DNA from: a virus
Strand: one strand, 5' to 3'
DNA length: 25,147 nt
Virus record (IMG/VR): IMGVR_UViG_3300046009_009564
Span: 1-25,147 of that record
This document shows, piece by piece, positions 1-7,463 of the stretch. Numbering within the stretch: the stretch's first letter is position 1; the number at the start of each line of letters is the position of its first letter. Under the pieces are notes generated by a model that did not search any database, was not told the origin of the DNA, and worked only from the letters and a program-made list of their open reading frames with translations. The position numbers were made by a program, and so were the translations under genes.

Positions 1-158
1 GAGCCCTTGGTTGGGAAAAAGAAAATAATGAAATTGATTTTTCTTTAATTAAAAGATTGGTCTTTAAGTTCGGTGATACAGAACAAGAAGTAAAAGATAA
101 ATTGTATGAACGAGATATCGTTTTAGAATTTGAAAAAAAAATGATGTATGAAAACTGA
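1..158 (+). CDS. 3' end of an unidentified gene (partial)
   Basis: An open frame (codons begin at position 3) enters from the left edge and stops at TGA 156-158, giving about 51 residues with no internal stop. The visible peptide is charged, rich in Lys and Glu, and ends in FEKKMMYEN. Its last 11 bases overlap the start of the next gene (ATG at 148) in another frame, a usual compact-phage arrangement that supports both being translated. No domain is recognisable from the fragment, and the start lies outside the window. Confidence 0.6.
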   Translation, partial: ALGWEKENNEIDFSLIKRLVFKFGDTEQEVKDKLYERDIVLEFEKKMMYEN

Positions 159-1218
159 TAATATTAAAATTTTATTAGATAATGGTTTACAACTAAAAAC
201 CATTTCAAAATTAACAGAATCTCAAATAAATGTTTTAGCAAAAAAATTTAATAAAAAAAAATTAAATGAGCAATGGACTAAAACACAAAGTACTGAAGTT
301 AAATATAAAACACCTTTAACAAATGTTTCTGGTGGAAAACCAGTTGCCGTACCACCACCAACAGACCCAAATAAAAAAACAATGTTAAGTGTTGATGCTG
401 GAAATTTAGTTGTAACACAAGCTGAAGGTGAAATGAAAGAAGATCAAAACATTAATATCATACAGGATCCGGACGCAACAGCTGATGGTATGCCAACAAC
501 AGAGGGTGAAGTAAATGAAAAATTTAAATCTTCCGCACAACAGAAATTTTTCTGGGCTAGATGTAACAAATCAAAAGATAAAAGTAGTAAATGGTGTAAA
601 TGGGCAAATGAGTTTCAACAGGACACTAAAGATAAAAATTTACCAAAAAAATTACACCCAGAAAAAACAGTTAAGGTTAGAAAAGAAAGTTATGACCAAT
701 TTTTAGAAGATAGTATTGTTGAGATGGTTGAAAGATACATCAACCCTAGTATGACAAAATCACAACTAGTAAAATCAATAAATGAAAAAGTTAATAAATC
801 AGAATCATTTATGTTGAAAAAACCAAAAAGAAATTCTATCTTTTCAAAAGACGAAGGAAAAGAAATGAAAACAATGAAAAGACCTATTGGTAAGCTATCA
901 TCAATTGGTGAAGGTACTAAAACAGCACCATCAAGACCAGATACAGATACAGATAAAAAAGAAAAAGGTAAAGATAGGGATAAAAAAACACCTTACGGAC
1001 CAAAACACAATCCTAAACCAAAAGCTTTTAAAGGTGAGTATAAAGAGAACGAAATTGCACCATCAAGACCAGATACAGATACAGATAAAAAAGAAAAAGG
1101 TAAAGATAGGGATAAAAAAACACCTTACGGACCAAAATACAATCCTAAACCAAAAGCTTTTAAAGAAAAATTACCTAGTTTTTTAACTTGGAATAAACTT
1201 GGTGTTAATTTAAAATAA
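148..1218 (+). CDS. Putative phage structural/packaged protein with duplicated C-terminal repeat
   Basis: A 356-residue, Lys-rich, low-complexity protein of unknown function. The middle (about residues 125-155) has an SSAQQKFFWARC...KWCKWANEF segment, a Cys/Trp motif I associate with small conserved phage proteins. It is followed by a helical stretch (about 185-215, LEDSIVEMVERYI) and then two near-identical 44-residue units rich in Lys, Asp and Pro (about 260-340). The start ATG overlaps the upstream stop by 11 bases and the next gene begins 6 bases after the stop, so it sits in an operon leading to the head genes. No Shine-Dalgarno is seen. The position just before the terminase and the lack of enzyme motifs favour a virion or prohead component. 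No function is assigned. Confidence 0.8.
   Translation: MKTDNIKILLDNGLQLKTISKLTESQINVLAKKFNKKKLNEQWTKTQSTEVKYKTPLTNVSGGKPVAVPPPTDPNKKTMLSVDAGNLVVTQAEGEMKEDQNINIIQDPDATADGMPTTEGEVNEKFKSSAQQKFFWARCNKSKDKSSKWCKWANEFQQDTKDKNLPKKLHPEKTVKVRKESYDQFLEDSIVEMVERYINPSMTKSQLVKSINEKVNKSESFMLKKPKRNSIFSKDEGKEMKTMKRPIGKLSSIGEGTKTAPSRPDTDTDKKEKGKDRDKKTPYGPKHNPKPKAFKGEYKENEIAPSRPDTDTDKKEKGKDRDKKTPYGPKYNPKPKAFKEKLPSFLTWNKLGVNLK
925..1165 (+). repeat. Two 109-bp direct repeats inside a coding region
   Basis: Copies at 925-1033 and 1057-1165 (132-base period, 44 codons) differ at one base by my reading: C at 1006 versus T at 1138, changing His to Tyr. The unit encodes a Lys/Asp/Pro-rich segment with a DTDTDKKEKGKDRDKK core. 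The near-perfect DNA identity points to a recent in-frame tandem duplication. Confidence 0.9.
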
Positions 1219-1224
1219 ATAAAA

Positions 1225-2499
1225 ATGGGAAATTTAAGAGATAAAGAAATTAGTAGAATTGTTAATCGACTTTTAAAAGAAGCACCAATTGATTATGAAG
1301 GTCCGGAAAGAATGGACCCTAGTATTGAAAGAAAGATTTTAAGTAAAAGTACCCCATACTCAAAACATCCAGCGATGCCAAGAATGAGTAGAGATTTTGT
1401 TGAGTTAATTTCATCAAAAAGATTTAATGATACACTTAATAAATTAAAATCTGTATTAGAAAGAACAGTTGGTACAACAAGACAATTAACAACTGGTAAT
1501 CCACTTATGAATCTTATGATGTTAATAATGCAAACTCTTAGAAAGAGTTCAGCAATAGAATCTAGACATAAAGAAGACCTTGAAAATTTAGCTGTTGAAT
1601 TAGTAAAAAAAGAAATGGGAATTCCTCAAGGTGCACTACAATTTGACGCTAAACTTGTTGGTATGGGTCAAAGTGAGTCAACGCAAAATATGAGAAGACA
1701 AGCTGAAGAACCATCAAGAGAAGAAATGATGGACGCTTTTAAAAGTGCCCAACAACACGAAAATGATGTTGAGGCCTTTTTAGATGCTATGGATAATTTT
1801 GATAGAGAAAGAGCTAAAAGAAGAATGATAAATGCACTTATTGGTGGTGCGGCTAAAAAAGGTCAATATATGTATCATATGGTTTCACAAAAACTAAATG
1901 AAATTGACCCAGGTTTAATTGATTTGTATGGTGTAACTACCGCTATTGTGGATCACTTATACTGGTTATATCCAGAAGAAACATTAGAAGCAATGTCTGG
2001 ACAAGGTGGTAGTGAAATTGGTACATCAGAAATTAATAATCAAACAGACCCACCAACTGTGAAAGCAAGAGGGGTTAATTTCCCAACATTAGTTCACGAA
2101 CTTGTAAAAGGTGTTTACGAAGTGTTTGGAACACATGGATTACCTGATGACCCAAGACAAGCTGAAATGGTTATGGGTGCGGAAGATACTGTACCAGCAG
2201 AAGCTTGGGATTTAAAATTAGGACCAGTATTCTGGGAATTATTACAAAAATCATATCCTATTGAAATTCTAACAGAAGAAGATATGAAACATATCCAACA
2301 CTATCTTTTTATGAGATTGAGTGCAATGCCAGCAGAAGAATTTTTTCAATTATTTAGAGAAGTATTAGAAGAAAAACCATCTGGTAAAGAAAAAATACAA
2401 AGAATGGTAAATGAAATTGTTAGAGAATTGGAAGAAAATGATGATGACGAAGAGGATGAAGAAGAAGACGACGACATCTTATCAAAATTAGGTTTATAA
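1225..2499 (+). CDS. Putative internal/structural protein with N-terminal capsid-targeting-like peptide
   Basis: A 424-residue protein of unknown function immediately upstream of the terminase, after a 6-base gap from the previous gene. The first 19 residues form an amphipathic helix-like segment ending RIVNRLLKE-A. That matches the (L/I)-x-E cleavage rule of T4 gp21-type prohead proteases and resembles the N-termini of the genes at 16012 and 17616. The central region is mostly helical, with Met-rich (about 95-103) and charged parts. The last 20 residues are almost all Asp/Glu (EENDDDEEDEEEDDD), ending LSKLGL. It occupies roughly the gp16 slot of T4, but I see no small-terminase signature. 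An intrinsic terminator follows. Virion or prohead-core location is inferred. Confidence 0.8.
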   Translation: MGNLRDKEISRIVNRLLKEAPIDYEGPERMDPSIERKILSKSTPYSKHPAMPRMSRDFVELISSKRFNDTLNKLKSVLERTVGTTRQLTTGNPLMNLMMLIMQTLRKSSAIESRHKEDLENLAVELVKKEMGIPQGALQFDAKLVGMGQSESTQNMRRQAEEPSREEMMDAFKSAQQHENDVEAFLDAMDNFDRERAKRRMINALIGGAAKKGQYMYHMVSQKLNEIDPGLIDLYGVTTAIVDHLYWLYPEETLEAMSGQGGSEIGTSEINNQTDPPTVKARGVNFPTLVHELVKGVYEVFGTHGLPDDPRQAEMVMGAEDTVPAEAWDLKLGPVFWELLQKSYPIEILTEEDMKHIQHYLFMRLSAMPAEEFFQLFREVLEEKPSGKEKIQRMVNEIVRELEENDDDEEDEEEDDDILSKLGL

Positions 2500-2518
2500 T
2501 AAAACTATAAAATAATGT

Positions 2519-2552
2519 AAAACCCCCTTTTATGAAAATAACTGGGGGTTTT
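2519..2552 (+). terminator. Intrinsic terminator between the 424-aa gene and terminase
   Basis: AAAACCCCC (2519-2527) pairs perfectly with GGGGGTTTT (2544-2552) around a 16-base A/T-rich loop, and the 3' arm ends in a T run. It lies between a stop codon at 2499 and the terminase start at 2576, so the terminase needs a promoter downstream of it. Confidence 0.8.
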
Positions 2553-2554
2553 GA

Positions 2555-2561
2555 TATTTAT
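2555..2561 (+). promoter_or_regulatory. Candidate late-promoter motif TATTTAT upstream of terL
   Basis: TGATATTTATATT sits directly behind the terminator, with the motif 21 bases before the ATG at 2576. It is one of ten copies found just before gene starts in this window. The position between a terminator and a start is the best single argument that the motif is a promoter element. Confidence 0.5.
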
Positions 2562-2575
2562 ATTAAAATATATTT

Positions 2576-4348
2576 ATGAGTTTAACTAAAGAACAAATAA
2601 TGTTAGAATATGTGAGATGTATGAAAGATACTCCATATGCTTTAAGAACATACCTACAAACTTACGATAATACAGTATCAAAATATGTTCCTTTGGAATT
2701 ATTTCCAGATCAAGTATCATTACTAAAAGATTATGAAGAATACGAAGAAAATATTGCATTAAAATATCGTCAGGCTGGTGTATCAACAGTAACTGCCGCT
2801 TGGATATCTAAAAGGCTCGTATTTGCTAAAAAAGAAAGACCAGAAAAAATTCTAATTATTGCTAACAAACTTGATACATCAATGGAGATGGCAAATAAAA
2901 TTAGAGCTTTTGTTGAGCAATGGCCAAAATGGGTTGGTTCTGGATTTTCACCGGATAAAAATTCACAAAGACATTATAAATTAACAAATGGTTGTGAAGT
3001 AAAAGCTGTTGCAACATCACGAGATGCCTTGAGAGGTTATACACCAACAATTCTTGTATTTGATGAGGCCGCGTTTATCGAAGCTGATGGTGATTTCTGG
3101 GCAGCTTGTATGGCATCACTATCTACCGGTGGTAAAGTAATTGTTGTGTCAACACCGAATGGATATGACCCAATTTATTATGAAATATACAATCAAGCAA
3201 CAAAAGGTATAAATAACTTTAAAATATCTGAAATGTTTTGGTGGAAAGACCCAAGATACTCAAAAGACTTGTTTTTGGTACCAACCGACGATATGGTTGA
3301 TTATTTGTTAAATAAAGATGAAAAGGACCATTCTGGAAACATTTCATTTGCCGATACGGACCCATATGAAAGAGATTATGAAAAAATAAAAGAATACTTT
3401 TTACAAGGATATAAACCTTGTTCTACTTGGTATGAAAAGATGGTTAAAAAACTTAAATATGATAAGAGAAAAATTAACCAAGAGCTTAACTGTGAATTTC
3501 TTGGATCTGGAGATAACGTATTTGACGCAAAACAACTTGAATATATAAAACAAAATACAATACAAGATGCCCCAAATAAAATGATGGGAAATTCATTATG
3601 GTTATGGAAAGACCCAGTTCCTGGACATAAATACATAATGGGTGTTGACGTTTCTCGTGGTGATAGTGAAGATTTTTCTTCAATTCAAATTATTGATTTT
3701 GATGAGAGAGAACAAGTATTAGAATATGTTGGAAAGATACCACCAGACGCTTTAGCTGAAATTGCATACAAGTGGGGTTTAATGTATAACGCATTTTGTG
3801 TTGTTGATATCACCGGTGGTATGGGGATCACTACTGTAAGAAAAATGCAAGAACTTGGATATAAGAGTTTATATATTGATGGCGTTGACTCAATGAATAT
3901 ATGGGCAGTTAATAAAACTTCTGTTGACAAAATACCAGGAATTAACTTTAACAATAAAAGAGTCCAAATTGTTGCGGCATTTGAAGAATATGTTAGACAT
4001 AAATTTAAAATAAAAAGTGTTAGACTATACAATGAAATGAACACTTTTGTTTATGTTAATGGTAGACCGGATCACCAAAAAGGACAACACGACGACCTTA
4101 TTATGGGTATATCTATGGCAATATATGTTGGCGAATCATCATTTTCAAAGTTAGAAAAAGTTACAGAAAAAACAAAAATTATGATAGATTCTTGGACTGT
4201 AGCAAATAATGATGCTGTTGCAAAAGAAGTTTATTTTAACCCAACATTACCAAATATGAATATTAAAAATGAAAGTTTTAATCGTGATTTTTCAGGGCCA
4301 TCAAAAAAAGATTATATGGAGTATTCTTGGTTATTTGGTAAGAGATAA
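2576..4348 (+). CDS. terL: Terminase large subunit (T4 gp17-like packaging ATPase/nuclease)
   Basis: The DNA packaging motor: ATP-driven translocation into the prohead plus headful cutting. At 590 residues it is close to T4 gp17 (610). The N-terminal ATPase has a deviant Walker A at residues 64-71 (YRQAGVST, Arg rather than the usual late Lys), Walker B ILVFDEAA at 159-166 with D163/E164, and the coupling motif VSTPNG at 191-196. The C-terminal RNase H-like nuclease shows D358 (GVDVSRGD), D411 (CVVDITGG) and D506/D507 (QHDDLIMG), matching the expected acidic triad. The start is the ATG that follows a terminator and the TATTTAT motif. The next genes are a small unknown and the portal. T4 would have tail sheath and tube (gp18, gp19) between them, but they are absent here. 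Confidence 0.97.
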   Translation: MSLTKEQIMLEYVRCMKDTPYALRTYLQTYDNTVSKYVPLELFPDQVSLLKDYEEYEENIALKYRQAGVSTVTAAWISKRLVFAKKERPEKILIIANKLDTSMEMANKIRAFVEQWPKWVGSGFSPDKNSQRHYKLTNGCEVKAVATSRDALRGYTPTILVFDEAAFIEADGDFWAACMASLSTGGKVIVVSTPNGYDPIYYEIYNQATKGINNFKISEMFWWKDPRYSKDLFLVPTDDMVDYLLNKDEKDHSGNISFADTDPYERDYEKIKEYFLQGYKPCSTWYEKMVKKLKYDKRKINQELNCEFLGSGDNVFDAKQLEYIKQNTIQDAPNKMMGNSLWLWKDPVPGHKYIMGVDVSRGDSEDFSSIQIIDFDEREQVLEYVGKIPPDALAEIAYKWGLMYNAFCVVDITGGMGITTVRKMQELGYKSLYIDGVDSMNIWAVNKTSVDKIPGINFNNKRVQIVAAFEEYVRHKFKIKSVRLYNEMNTFVYVNGRPDHQKGQHDDLIMGISMAIYVGESSFSKLEKVTEKTKIMIDSWTVANNDAVAKEVYFNPTLPNMNIKNESFNRDFSGPSKKDYMEYSWLFGKR

Positions 4349-4355
4349 TATTTAT
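4349..4355 (+). promoter_or_regulatory. Candidate promoter motif TATTTAT before the 87-aa gene
   Basis: TAATATTTATTATTATG: the motif starts at the base following the terminase TAA (4346-4348) and ends only 4 bases before the ATG at 4360. If it works like a -10 element, the transcript would begin at or next to the start codon, implying leaderless or near-leaderless mRNA. Confidence 0.4.
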
Positions 4356-4359
4356 TATT

Positions 4360-4623
4360 ATGGGATTGAGTCGTAGAAAAAAATCTGGAAAAAAAATTGG
4401 CGGGTCAAGACTTATTGTTGACGGACAAGAAATCTATTCAACAAAAACTTTTCAACCAAGTTTTAATAAAAAAAGAAAAAGATATGAAGATTTTGTTGAA
4501 GCACCATTAATTGTACCAACAACCACAACTACAACAACAATACCAATTGAAACTTGTAATCTTGAAACACAAAATTTTGATAATTTAATTACACAAAATA
4601 ATTCTAATATCATATTTTGTTAA
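4360..4623 (+). CDS. Small basic protein of unknown function with Thr-rich linker
   Basis: An 87-residue protein between terminase and portal. The N-terminal 45 residues are strongly basic (MGLSRRKKSGKKIGG..., NKKRKRYEDF). A run of seven Thr (about residues 53-60, VPTTTTTTTIP) leads into a short Asn-rich tail with two Cys. I do not recognise the family. The basic head plus flexible Thr linker would suit a nucleic-acid or prohead contact, but this is inference. It begins 11 bases after the terminase stop, has its own TATTTAT motif, and is followed 38 bases later by the portal gene. Its reading frame and codon composition match its neighbours. Confidence 0.65.
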   Translation: MGLSRRKKSGKKIGGSRLIVDGQEIYSTKTFQPSFNKKRKRYEDFVEAPLIVPTTTTTTTIPIETCNLETQNFDNLITQNNSNIIFC

Positions 4624-4625
4624 AA

Positions 4626-4632
4626 CATTTAT
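4626..4632 (+). promoter_or_regulatory. Variant promoter motif CATTTAT before the portal gene
   Basis: AACATTTATAAAA lies 36 bases before the portal ATG at 4662. It differs from the consensus TATTTAT at the first base, so it is the weakest of the ten sites. Confidence 0.3.
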
Positions 4633-4661
4633 AAAAAAAAGAAAATTATTAGATTTTAAAT

Positions 4662-6452
4662 ATGGAACAAAATAATCTAACAATATGGCAAAGATTGTCC
4701 AAAACATTTGGACCAAACTCACTTCTTGATATGGATTACCCAACATATAAGTTGGACAAAAAAGTATTATTAAGAACACCGGATAAAGAAAGATATGAAC
4801 AAGAAAAGTTGCAAATGCAACAAAGTTTATATATTTCAGATAACTGGAAAAAAATTGAAAATAATTTATACGCACAAGCGGTTTATTATGAACCAAATAG
4901 GATTTCAGCTTTCTATGATTACGAATCAATGGAATATACACCAGAAATCTCAACAGCATTAGATATATATTCTGAAGAATCAACAACACCAAATCAAGAT
5001 GGTTATGTTTTACAAATATATTCCGAATCAAAAAGAGTTAAGGCAATCTTAGCCGATTTATTTAATAAAACTTTAGATGTTAGTATTAACTTACCAATGT
5101 GGGTTAGAAATACTTGTAAATATGGTGATAATTTTGTTTATTTAAAATTGGACCCAGAAAAGGGAATTGTTGGTTGTTTACAATTACCAAATATTGAAAT
5201 TGAAAGACTTGAAAGGGGAATGGAAGCTAGAACAATTAGCGCAAACATTGGTACAGACATTCAGTTTAAAAATAAAACAATGAAGTTTGTTTGGAAAAAC
5301 AAAGATATGGAATTTAACACTTGGGAAATTGCACATTTTAGATTACTTGGTGATGATAGAAAACTTCCATATGGAACATCAATGTTAGAAAAAGCTCGTA
5401 GAATCTGGAAACAATTAGTATTAGCAGAAGATGCAATGTTAATTTATAGAACATCAAGAGCACCAGAAAGAAGGGTATTTAAAGTTTACGTTGGTAATAT
5501 GGATGATAAAGACGTTGAAGCTTATGTACAACGTGTTGCAAATAAATTTAAAAGGGATCAGGTCGTTGACTCAAAAACAGGTAATGTTGATTTGAGATTT
5601 AATCAAATGGCTGTAGATCAAGATTATTTTATTCCGGTTAGAGATGCGACACAACAAATGCCGATAGAAACTTTGGCTGGTGCTGCTAATTTATCTGAAA
5701 TTGCAGATATTGAATATATCCAAAAGAAACTTGTAACAGCATTAAGAATACCAAAGGCTTATCTTGGTTTTGAGGAACCGGTTGGTGATGGTAAAAATTT
5801 ATCCTTACTTGATATTCGTTTTGCTAGAACAATTAATAAGATTCAAAAATCTATGATTGCCGAACTTAATAAAATTGCAATTATTCATTTATTTTTATTA
5901 GGTTTTGAAGATGAGTTACATAACTTTACGCTAGGTTTAACAAATCCATCTAAACAAGCTGATTTATTAATGATCGATGTTTGGAAAGAAAAAGTAACTC
6001 TTTATAAAGATATGGTTACAGAAATCCCAAATACAATACAACCAACATCAGCAACTTGGGCTAAAAAACACATTTTTGGTTTTTCTGATGAAGATATTAA
6101 ACTTGAGATTCAACAGATAAGATTAGAGAGAGCTGTTGCTGGAGAAATAGCAAATACAGCAACAGTAATTACACATACTGGATTATTTGACACTGTTGAT
6201 AAATTATATAAAACTGTTTCTGGTGAAACAGTTAGTGCTGGAGGAGCAGCTGGAGGTGGGGCACCTGCAGGTGGAGCACCAACACCACCACCAGGCGGTG
6301 AAGCTCCTTTAGCTGATAGTGTTGAAAAAACAAATTTAAATATATTATTAGAAAGTGATGCGTTATTTGGTGATGAATACATTGATTTATCGAAAGGTAA
6401 AAATTCTTTAGGTTTAATAGAAAGTGAGTTGGATAAATTACTAAATGGTTGA
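4662..6452 (+). CDS. 20: Portal vertex protein (T4 gp20-like)
   Basis: Forms the dodecameric portal ring through which terminase pumps DNA and to which the tail attaches. It is 596 residues (T4 gp20 is 524). Family-like segments include RISAFYDYESMEYTPEIST and ALDIYSEES (about residues 78-108), the WVRNTCKYGDNFVYLKLDPE region (about 147-166), and the clip/stem region around LAEDAMLIYRTSRAPERRVFK (about 257-277). The C-terminus is unusual: residues 525-550 are an Ala/Gly/Pro linker (AGGAAGGGAPAGGAPTPPPGG) joined to a 46-residue tail containing ILLE-S, a possible prohead-protease site. It sits downstream of terminase and upstream of the small core genes, as in T4. The stop TGA overlaps the next promoter-like motif. 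Confidence 0.93.
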   Translation: MEQNNLTIWQRLSKTFGPNSLLDMDYPTYKLDKKVLLRTPDKERYEQEKLQMQQSLYISDNWKKIENNLYAQAVYYEPNRISAFYDYESMEYTPEISTALDIYSEESTTPNQDGYVLQIYSESKRVKAILADLFNKTLDVSINLPMWVRNTCKYGDNFVYLKLDPEKGIVGCLQLPNIEIERLERGMEARTISANIGTDIQFKNKTMKFVWKNKDMEFNTWEIAHFRLLGDDRKLPYGTSMLEKARRIWKQLVLAEDAMLIYRTSRAPERRVFKVYVGNMDDKDVEAYVQRVANKFKRDQVVDSKTGNVDLRFNQMAVDQDYFIPVRDATQQMPIETLAGAANLSEIADIEYIQKKLVTALRIPKAYLGFEEPVGDGKNLSLLDIRFARTINKIQKSMIAELNKIAIIHLFLLGFEDELHNFTLGLTNPSKQADLLMIDVWKEKVTLYKDMVTEIPNTIQPTSATWAKKHIFGFSDEDIKLEIQQIRLERAVAGEIANTATVITHTGLFDTVDKLYKTVSGETVSAGGAAGGGAPAGGAPTPPPGGEAPLADSVEKTNLNILLESDALFGDEYIDLSKGKNSLGLIESELDKLLNG

Positions 6453-6459
6453 TATTTAT
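6453..6459 (+). promoter_or_regulatory. Candidate promoter motif TATTTAT before the 239-aa gene
   Basis: TGATATTTATAAAA: the portal stop codon TGA (6450-6452) abuts the motif, which begins 21 bases before the ATG at 6474, the same spacing as for terL. Confidence 0.45.
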
Positions 6460-6473
6460 AAAAAAAATTAAAT

Positions 6474-7193
6474 ATGAAATTCGGTTTACTAAAGTCTAAA
6501 ATAGAAAAGTGTTTGTTAGAATCATACACAAATGATACTCTAAAAAGAGATTTATTTGTTTTTAGAGAATTAATTACAAAAAATAAAAATCTAAATAAGT
6601 TATATTATCTATATGATGAATTATCAAAAAACAAAGGTTTAAATGAATCTGTTGCAAATGAATTTATTAATGAAAGTATAACAATTTATGAAAATACAAT
6701 TAATAAAATACCTAAATCAATTTTTGATGAATTACAAATGTGGGTAGGTCACATAAAAACTAGTAATTCATACGAAAATGTTGATAACTTATTTTCAACT
6801 AACATATTAAAATTAGAAAGTAAATTAGAAAGTAAAAAAATTATTTTAGAAACTTTAAAAAAAACAGAAGAGAAAGAAGAAATTGTTTTAGAAAATATTT
6901 CAGTAAATGATATTGTTAATGTTGCAAATAAAACTGTAAAAAATTATTTAAAAACACTTTCTGAAAATGAAAAAAGAAAATTAGAAACAATTTTATTAGA
7001 ATCTGATGAAAAGTTAGAAATTAAATATGGTGTGATAAAAGAAGATGTTATTGAAAAATTAAATGATTTAAAATTAAATGAGTCTGAGACCGATGTTTTA
7101 TCTAAAATAGATGAAACAATAAAAAAAGTTGAGTCAGAAAAATATGATAAATTAAATTATTTTAAATTACAACAATTAAATAAAAGTCTTTAA
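6474..7193 (+). CDS. Putative prohead core protein in the gp67/gp68 position
   Basis: A 239-residue protein, rich in Lys, Glu, Asn and Leu and probably almost all helical with coiled-coil character (for example KLESKLESKKIILETLKKTEEK around 118-139). It sits between portal and protease, where T4 has the small core proteins gp67 and gp68, but I cannot show sequence homology. The N-terminus KSKIEKCLLE-S (cleavage possible after E16) and several internal L-x-E-S sites (GLNE-S, LLE-S, KLNE-S) fit substrates of the gp21-type protease. Its stop codon overlaps by 4 bases with the stop of the oppositely oriented bS21 gene. Role in head assembly is inferred from position and composition. Confidence 0.75.
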   Translation: MKFGLLKSKIEKCLLESYTNDTLKRDLFVFRELITKNKNLNKLYYLYDELSKNKGLNESVANEFINESITIYENTINKIPKSIFDELQMWVGHIKTSNSYENVDNLFSTNILKLESKLESKKIILETLKKTEEKEEIVLENISVNDIVNVANKTVKNYLKTLSENEKRKLETILLESDEKLEIKYGVIKEDVIEKLNDLKLNESETDVLSKIDETIKKVESEKYDKLNYFKLQQLNKSL

Positions 7194-7375
7194 TTACCTA
7201 GATTTAATTTTTGTCTGTATTTTGCTTTACTTATTTCATTTCTCCTCTCAACGGATTTTTTAGTAAATTCTTTTCTGTAATTAAGATGTGAGTTTTGTCT
7301 GGTTTTTATTACCTTACTCTTTAATTCTTTAATTGCTCTTTCGATGTCGTTTTTTTTTACTTTTACTATTAACAT
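7190..7375 (-). CDS. rpsU: Ribosomal protein bS21 (phage-encoded)
   Basis: A 61-residue basic protein matching the whole bS21 family in length and pattern: N-terminal strand MLIVKVKKND, helix IERAIKELKSKVIKTR, then REFTKKSVERR-type motif (here RKEFTKKSVERRNEISKAKY). The start is the internal ATG at 7373-7375, because the family begins MLI+V+; the frame stays open 13 codons further upstream, but those residues do not fit. bS21 binds the small subunit near the 3' end of 16S rRNA. In Bacteroidota it is reported to help sequester the anti-Shine-Dalgarno. Tyr53 aligns with the conserved Tyr near position 54 of Flavobacterium bS21 (aligned from memory). It lies on the opposite strand inside the head module, with its own Bacteroidota-like promoter. 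Other phages carry bS21 genes. Confidence 0.85.
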   Translation of the reverse strand: MLIVKVKKNDIERAIKELKSKVIKTRQNSHLNYRKEFTKKSVERRNEISKAKYRQKLNLGN

Positions 7376-7411
7376 ATTTTTTATAAGATTTTTATATATT
7401 GATATATATTT

Positions 7412-7419
7412 CAAATTTA
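7412..7419 (-). promoter_or_regulatory. Bacteroidota-type -7 element for bS21
   Basis: On the minus strand this reads TAAATTTG, an exact match to the Bacteroidota consensus TAnnTTTG, 36 bases before the bS21 ATG. At the -33 position I see only TGTTT rather than a clean TTG, so the promoter is plausible, not certain. Confidence 0.4.
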
Positions 7420-7463
7420 TGTAAATTTCTTAAAAATAAACATTATATGTATGAAAAAAAATT

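Noticed and set aside
887-1186. Second + strand frame over the 109-bp repeats
   Set aside because: Alternative frame of a repetitive Lys-rich gene; repeats keep it open and the peptide is a low-complexity Gln/Ile/Lys run.
2639-2789. Loss of function of terminase because Walker A lacks the usual Lys
   Set aside because: Arg-containing deviant Walker A motifs of the form RQ-x-G-x-S/T are common in terminases, and all other motifs are intact.
6110-6529. Minus-strand open frame across the portal end with Pro/Ala-rich stretch
   Set aside because: Antisense of the Gly/Ala/Pro linker and running across the portal stop and next start; no independent support.
7376-7414. Longer bS21 with 13 extra N-terminal residues
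   Set aside because: The family starts with MLI-type sequence at the internal ATG, and the extra codons overlap the predicted promoter element.
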